64,000 nucleotides of DNA, from positions 30,137 through 94,136 of the forward strand of contig CAJTSD010000007.1 of the NCBI GenBank assembly GCA_910578795.1, in the 5' to 3' direction. The stretch comes from an uncultured Lachnospiraceae bacterium (lineage in GTDB: Bacteria; Bacillota; Clostridia; Lachnospirales; Lachnospiraceae). Position numbers and translations under genes: made by a program. The stretch's first letter is position 1. Every line of letters starts with the position of its first letter. The notes beneath the pieces are model-generated. The model saw only the letters and a list, made by a program, of their open reading frames with translations. It ran no database searches and was not told where the DNA came from. This document shows positions 59,580 through 64,000 of the stretch, piece after piece.

Positions 59580-62540
59580 TTACTTCCAATTGGGTGGTAA
59601 TCCCTTAATATTCTCTTTTTTACCTTTACACTTTGGGCATTTAACCAATAGTTGTTCCAACGAATGAACCTTTTTGCATGTCAGACACCTGTCAACTTGC
59701 TTTTCAAATCTACTATAATAATTCGCTCTAAAGTCCTGCAATTTTTTCAATTCTAATTTCCCTACTATTAAAATTTCATTTTCTCCTCCCTTTATTTTCA
59801 AAATATCCTTAAAATCTGTTTTATACGGTCCGGTAATTCTTGAATCTCCATATTTTGAAGTATTAGCCTGTACCACCAAGGTATGAAGATCTCTTGCTGT
59901 CGCCTCAACAATACTAGAGAAATAATTCGTATCGCGGTTTAATTGAGGAACACACAAAAAGTCCAATTCCCCTTTCATAATACACCTAGACGCAATATCT
60001 GTAAATTCAAAGCACAATATTGTACCGAACTTTTCAAATCCATTATCAAACCGATAATATACAGCCTTATCGGGATTTTTACAAGTATATTTTAACGCCG
60101 CTAATTCCATCCTTTCTTCAGGCGCATAATAATTTTTTTCTCTAAAAAAGGGAATTATGTTTTTAAAGAAGGTTTTTCCACATGTACTTTTAAGGACACA
60201 TACAAAGTTATATGCCGTTTTTCCACATACTATATACTGTAGACCTGTAATAACCGTAATTCCATATTGTTTTATAAATTTTCCTACATCATTTAACCAT
60301 AATGCCGGCATATAAAATTCCGGAAAAATGATGTAATTTACTCCTTCTTCTTTTGCAGCATTTAATACCTTATATAAGTTTTGCTTTCTTTCTACTGTCA
60401 TCCCCCCGTTTGGGTGCAACAATATATTAATTACTTCTTTTTCATCTATATTTGCATTGACTAATCCAATCTTTGTCATATTATTCTTATGGAATTCCAT
60501 TATTGATACATCTTTTTTTATGATATTATAATCATTGTATACCTTTTCTTCCTCATTCATTATAGGATTAGGAATATTTTGACTTAATCCGTTCATCTTT
60601 AGATATCTTTTAAAAATTTCCTCGTTATCTTTGTTTATTATCTGCCTTTCTGTTCCAATGGAAAAATAAAATACGCAAAAATACAGTTCATTTAAATGTA
60701 TAAACCTCGGCGACCATTTTATTTTATTATCGTCCAAACGAAATATTCTTTTTCGTATTGATACATCAGATAATATTTTCTCCAAATCCATGTTAATCAG
60801 TGGAATATCTTCAATATTTTCATCATGAGCATAGTTCACCAATGGAAATGATACCATATTATGATTAATCATATTAGCGCTTCTCATTTTAAGTGCCATT
60901 GGTTTATGCCGCTTTAAGTTTCCGCGTTCAAAATCCAACCCAATTGCCAAAGATATTGCTATATCCAATTTTAAAAGCAATGATTTTTTCAATTTTTTTA
61001 GAATAACATTTCTCTTTTTCAAATAAAGCTGATTACTCTCTAAATTGTCAAATGAAATATTTTCTATTTCTTTCTTGATATTAAGATAAAACTTATTAGC
61101 ACAATTTCTATTTCTACACAATACCATTAATTCAAAAACACTTTTCCATGAATCAGAGAACTCAATTGCCTGACTTCCTGAATAAAACTTCATAATGTCA
61201 CCTAAAAATCTTTGATAATAGTCAGCAGTATATGAAGTATTTTTCAATATACTTTTTAAACCGTTTATAAACATCGTCGCATTATAATTATCGCTGCCCA
61301 TAAATTCTAAATTTCTAAGTTTACCAGTATTATCAGTTTTTCTCAGTGAATAAGCAACATTATTAAACGACTCATTTAAAACATCCATATCAGGTAAAAG
61401 ATTTGCCTCACTAGAATTCTTTTTTATATTTTTATAATATACATCAATTAATATATTATCTTTTCCCTTTTCAAAATAAAAACAATTAACCTTCTCTTCC
61501 TGTAGCTTAATTGAGGAATCTTTTATAAATTCATACTCCCCCATTTTATTTTTAGTCTTTATAATTTCATTTCTTACCAAAAGTTGAAAAATAAATTCTT
61601 CCACCGATAAATTTCCCAAATCACCCACACTCACCACGATTAGCATATCATCAACATATCTTCCATAATACTGCGGGGAAATCCTATCAAAAATATCATG
61701 GTCTATAGGCGATAAGTAAATATCCCTGATCACCAAAGGACTTATCAGCCCAATAGGTAAAATATTTTTTTCAGCGGATTTATTAATACCACATTTATAT
61801 TTCGAAATCAAAGAAGTATATTTTTCATAAATCAGACGGACAAAATTGGTCAGAAAAGATATTGCACTATATCGTTCATCTTCTATAAACATTTCATCTA
61901 AAGACTTAAAGTCAAAATTAACACTATAGTAAAAACTTTTCAAATCAAGACTCATCATTAATATATTATCGCTTTTACAGCTTTCCTTAGCAACATCCAA
62001 AGCTTTATTTCTCCATTTTGTGTAGCACTTAAAATATGGTTCAAAGCAGCGATTAGATGTAAAGTCTATCCCATTTACAATATCTACATCATTTTTCATA
62101 ACACCTTTTTTCAATTTAGCTGCATACGAATGTTCAAACTCTCCATATTTTTGTAAATATAATTTTTTGACAATTAACATCCACAACATATCTAAAATAA
62201 ATAATTCAACAGGAGCATCAATATAAAAGTTTATTTTAGTAATTTTTTTATTATTTTCTAAATTTCCCTTTATTACCTTTGTATCTGCATCCATTTTATT
62301 CAGAGATTTCGGCATAATAACCATATCAATATTCTTAATTAGTTCTTCAAAATATTCCTGATTCTCTTCGTACAGGTTTTTAGATAGTATTTTCATACTA
62401 TCCATAAAAGAATCTCCCGTTTCAAAATTCACTATTCTATTTTTTATGTGTAATAATGTTTTATCATAATAATAATATGACTTTAATTTTTTATATGTAC
62501 CTTCTATGACTTGTTCCACAACTTGTATGTTATCAAACAT
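59580..62540 (-). CDS. Reverse transcriptase-nitrilase defence protein (DRT1/UG type)
   Basis: 986 residues. RT domain (about 130-360): motif A LMMSLDLKSFYYSV (Asp199), motif B LPIGLISP (261-268), catalytic YVDD (295-298) then MLIVVSVG, later motif IKLQEEKVNCFYF. Helical linker (about 365-690). Nitrilase/CN-hydrolase domain (about 690-935) with triad Glu741 (IIFPEF), Lys793 (FFKNIIPFF) and Cys843 (ILCFEF). C-terminal zinc ribbon CxxC-12-CxxC (952, 955, 968, 971). This order is that of the 'unknown group' RTs that protect against phage (DRT type 1, UG1; some UG5 are similar). DRT1 needs both RT and nitrilase active. The gene is much more A+T-rich than the genes before 59 kb and lies 180 bp behind hsdR. 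The zinc ribbon and length (986 against roughly 1,100-1,200 in UG1) are its own features. Start ATG; ribosome site weak (GGGGAAAAG). Confidence 0.9.
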   Translation of the reverse strand: MFDNIQVVEQVIEGTYKKLKSYYYYDKTLLHIKNRIVNFETGDSFMDSMKILSKNLYEENQEYFEELIKNIDMVIMPKSLNKMDADTKVIKGNLENNKKITKINFYIDAPVELFILDMLWMLIVKKLYLQKYGEFEHSYAAKLKKGVMKNDVDIVNGIDFTSNRCFEPYFKCYTKWRNKALDVAKESCKSDNILMMSLDLKSFYYSVNFDFKSLDEMFIEDERYSAISFLTNFVRLIYEKYTSLISKYKCGINKSAEKNILPIGLISPLVIRDIYLSPIDHDIFDRISPQYYGRYVDDMLIVVSVGDLGNLSVEEFIFQLLVRNEIIKTKNKMGEYEFIKDSSIKLQEEKVNCFYFEKGKDNILIDVYYKNIKKNSSEANLLPDMDVLNESFNNVAYSLRKTDNTGKLRNLEFMGSDNYNATMFINGLKSILKNTSYTADYYQRFLGDIMKFYSGSQAIEFSDSWKSVFELMVLCRNRNCANKFYLNIKKEIENISFDNLESNQLYLKKRNVILKKLKKSLLLKLDIAISLAIGLDFERGNLKRHKPMALKMRSANMINHNMVSFPLVNYAHDENIEDIPLINMDLEKILSDVSIRKRIFRLDDNKIKWSPRFIHLNELYFCVFYFSIGTERQIINKDNEEIFKRYLKMNGLSQNIPNPIMNEEEKVYNDYNIIKKDVSIMEFHKNNMTKIGLVNANIDEKEVINILLHPNGGMTVERKQNLYKVLNAAKEEGVNYIIFPEFYMPALWLNDVGKFIKQYGITVITGLQYIVCGKTAYNFVCVLKSTCGKTFFKNIIPFFREKNYYAPEERMELAALKYTCKNPDKAVYYRFDNGFEKFGTILCFEFTDIASRCIMKGELDFLCVPQLNRDTNYFSSIVEATARDLHTLVVQANTSKYGDSRITGPYKTDFKDILKIKGGENEILIVGKLELKKLQDFRANYYSRFEKQVDRCLTCKKVHSLEQLLVKCPKCKGKKENIKGLPPNWK

Positions 62541-62670
62541 TTATTACTTTTCCCCTATCACACTACTTGATTTATCTTTCAGTATCTCTGCTTATATTTC
62601 CAAAATAAACAACAAAACTTCTCTCACATTTGCCCTTAATAATCAACACTTCTGTTAAATTCCATGCTAC

Positions 62671-62704
62671 ATTCGCCAAATGCTGACACAGGCATTTGGC
62701 GAAT
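62671..62704. repeat. Perfect 13-bp inverted repeat between hsdR and DRT gene
   Basis: ATTCGCCAAATGC (62671-62683) and GCATTTGGCGAAT (62692-62704) enclose an 8-base loop. There is no T run after either arm, so it is not an ordinary terminator. It could be an operator, an RNA hairpin ahead of the RT gene, or a processing or recombination site. Confidence 0.7.
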
Positions 62705-62720
62705 TACCCACATAAATAAA

Positions 62721-64000
62721 TCATTTCGCATACTTCTTAAAATTCTCCGCCTGCTCTAAAACTTCTTTATAAACATCATCAATCGTAACCGGTGGATACC
62801 CATATTTATCAAGCAAAATAATCAAATCCACCTGCAGATTCGCCTTAATATCTTCTCTGGTAGACCAATCCGTATATTTTGCCTTATCGTCCACAACAAT
62901 CCGAATCTCTTTTGACAACGCAATCATTTTATCATTCGGGTATTCAAATTCATGCTTTTTCGATACTGCAAGCAAAATATCATAAAACGCTTTTTCCTCA
63001 TAATTAATACCCACACTATGAAACGAATCTCTTTCCGCTTTCAATTCGTGTATTAAATCCACAAGCTGATTTGCCACATCGTCAAGAACCTCATTCGCAA
63101 AGGTTTCATCTTTTCTTCGGTTATTATAGGTCTCAACAACCGCCTTCATTCTCTCGGCAAATTCAATGCTTTTGATTTTATTTACTCTTTTAAACTCTTC
63201 AATAGCATAGGACAGTAATCTTTGCAATGCTTTAATTTTTGTATTGGGCATATGGATTTTTTCAATTCGTGCCATATATTCATCACTAAAAATATCAATA
63301 TCTATATGTTTTCCTGCCTCAAACAGTTCCTCAATGCCGTCAGACTGTATTGCCTCGTCCAGCAGTTTACGAACTTTTGCATTCATTTGAGACGTATCCG
63401 GCGCCTCTCCTTTTGTCAGTTTAAACAATACTGAGCGTACCGCTTGATAAAAATGCACTTTTTCAATATCAGTATTGGTAAACTGCTCACTGGAGCTGCA
63501 CAAGTTAAATGCTTGTTTCATTTTCCTTACTGCTGCCATAAACCGAAGTTCCAAATCCTGTGTCAGCTGAACATACTCCACCGCCCTGCTCAGGCATTTC
63601 AACTGCTCTACCGGAATCCCTTCATAGTAATCTTTTGCATTATAGTTATGAAACATCTGATCCAACACTTCAAGCTGATCCAAGACAATTGTCACTGCCT
63701 GACTAACATCGTCCAGTTCCTCTTTTTCAAAATTTGTATATTTACGGAGCGCAGCATTCATATTTTTCTTGAAACCAATATAATCGACAATCAAGCCTCT
63801 ATCCTTGCCCTCATAGACACGGTTCACTCTGGAAATTGTCTGTATCAATGTATGCTGTTGAATCGGCTTATCAATATAAATTGTATCAAGACATGGCACA
63901 TCAAATCCCGTCAGCCACATATCTACCACAATCGCTATTTTAAAATTGGACTTCACATTTTTAAACTGCCTGTCCAACTCCTTCCTGTCTTCTTTTGTAC
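62721..64000 (-). CDS. hsdR: Type I restriction endonuclease HsdR, 3' part (runs off window)
   Basis: About 427 codons are visible; the gene continues past 64000 with the frame open. Helicase end motifs are present: DMWLTGFDVPCLDTIYID (motif V) and LIQTISRVNRVYEGKDRG (motif VI). The C-terminal HsdR helical domain (about residues 120-418 of the visible part; YNNRRKDETFANEVLDDVAN, YTDWSTREDIKANLQVDLII) follows. The nuclease and first helicase domain lie outside. HsdM and HsdS are expected upstream of the window edge. It is the anchor of the defence island holding the RT-nitrilase gene. Confidence 0.93.
   Translation of the reverse strand, partial: TKEDRKELDRQFKNVKSNFKIAIVVDMWLTGFDVPCLDTIYIDKPIQQHTLIQTISRVNRVYEGKDRGLIVDYIGFKKNMNAALRKYTNFEKEELDDVSQAVTIVLDQLEVLDQMFHNYNAKDYYEGIPVEQLKCLSRAVEYVQLTQDLELRFMAAVRKMKQAFNLCSSSEQFTNTDIEKVHFYQAVRSVLFKLTKGEAPDTSQMNAKVRKLLDEAIQSDGIEELFEAGKHIDIDIFSDEYMARIEKIHMPNTKIKALQRLLSYAIEEFKRVNKIKSIEFAERMKAVVETYNNRRKDETFANEVLDDVANQLVDLIHELKAERDSFHSVGINYEEKAFYDILLAVSKKHEFEYPNDKMIALSKEIRIVVDDKAKYTDWSTREDIKANLQVDLIILLDKYGYPPVTIDDVYKEVLEQAENFKKYAK

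Noticed and set aside
62541..62720. ncRNA gene for the RT-nitrilase
   Set aside because: Only one hairpin without promoter or terminator is visible, and DRT1 systems are not known to need an ncRNA; kept as a finding on the hairpin, not as a gene.

Overview
The window looks like a chromosomal segment of a Gram-positive, anaerobic gut-type Firmicute, most like a Lachnospiraceae/Clostridiales member. Supporting signs are strong AGGAGG ribosome sites with frequent TTG and GTG starts, a GlgC/GlgD glycogen pair, a stand-alone clostridial-type aconitase/hydratase, ECF sigma/DUF4179 and BceRS-AB-like modules, an AmmeMemo fusion, a collagen-like protein and many two-[4Fe-4S] or zinc-ribbon proteins. 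No plasmid or phage backbone is visible. No tRNA, rRNA or CRISPR array was found.

Region 1 (1-9.7 kb) is a graveyard. A collagen-like surface protein is followed by truncated genes: aldo/keto reductase, Rpn-type nuclease tail, LysR regulator, MATE pump, XRE regulator and the radical-SAM partner of AmmeMemo. Around them sit the intact AmmeMemo gene, a tandem duplicated pair of DUF3298-like membrane-anchored proteins, and DinB and HAD fragments. Deletion junctions are visible at single-base scale.

Region 2 (9.8-30.8 kb) is dominated by gene families known as immunity proteins of polymorphic toxin systems or their companions: two ankyrin proteins, SUKH/SMI1, CPCC, SUFU, DUF1266, a giant DUF4132 protein with a small partner, and several unrecognised 90-190 aa proteins with good ribosome sites. 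No toxin gene is present, only a 39-codon tail that might be one. Interspersed are a KptA RNA 2'-phosphotransferase, an ECF sigma/anti-sigma pair, a hemerythrin, a metallophosphoesterase, and decayed genes, including one with an in-frame amber codon and one with a single-base slip in an A run.

Region 3 (30.8-48.6 kb) is core-like: a ferredoxin plus 4Fe-4S membrane protein; a BceR-BceS-BceA-BceB-like sensing and export module; a gamma-carbonic-anhydrase-like protein; glgC-glgD; a divergent diguanylate cyclase / EAL phosphodiesterase pair; an aconitase-family hydratase; and a CaCA-family cation exchanger behind a recognisable yybP-ykoY (Mn2+) riboswitch. A 135-bp MITE-like element with terminal inverted repeats lies between the last two.

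Region 4 (48.8-59.4 kb) holds a large hybrid histidine kinase, then a MoxR ATPase - DUF58 - giant three-VWA protein operon. Region 5 (59.4-64 kb) is an AT-rich defence island: a reverse transcriptase fused to a nitrilase (DRT1/UG-type anti-phage RT) with a C-terminal zinc ribbon, directly downstream of the 3' part of a type I restriction hsdR gene that runs off the window. This RT-nitrilase is the most notable system in the window.
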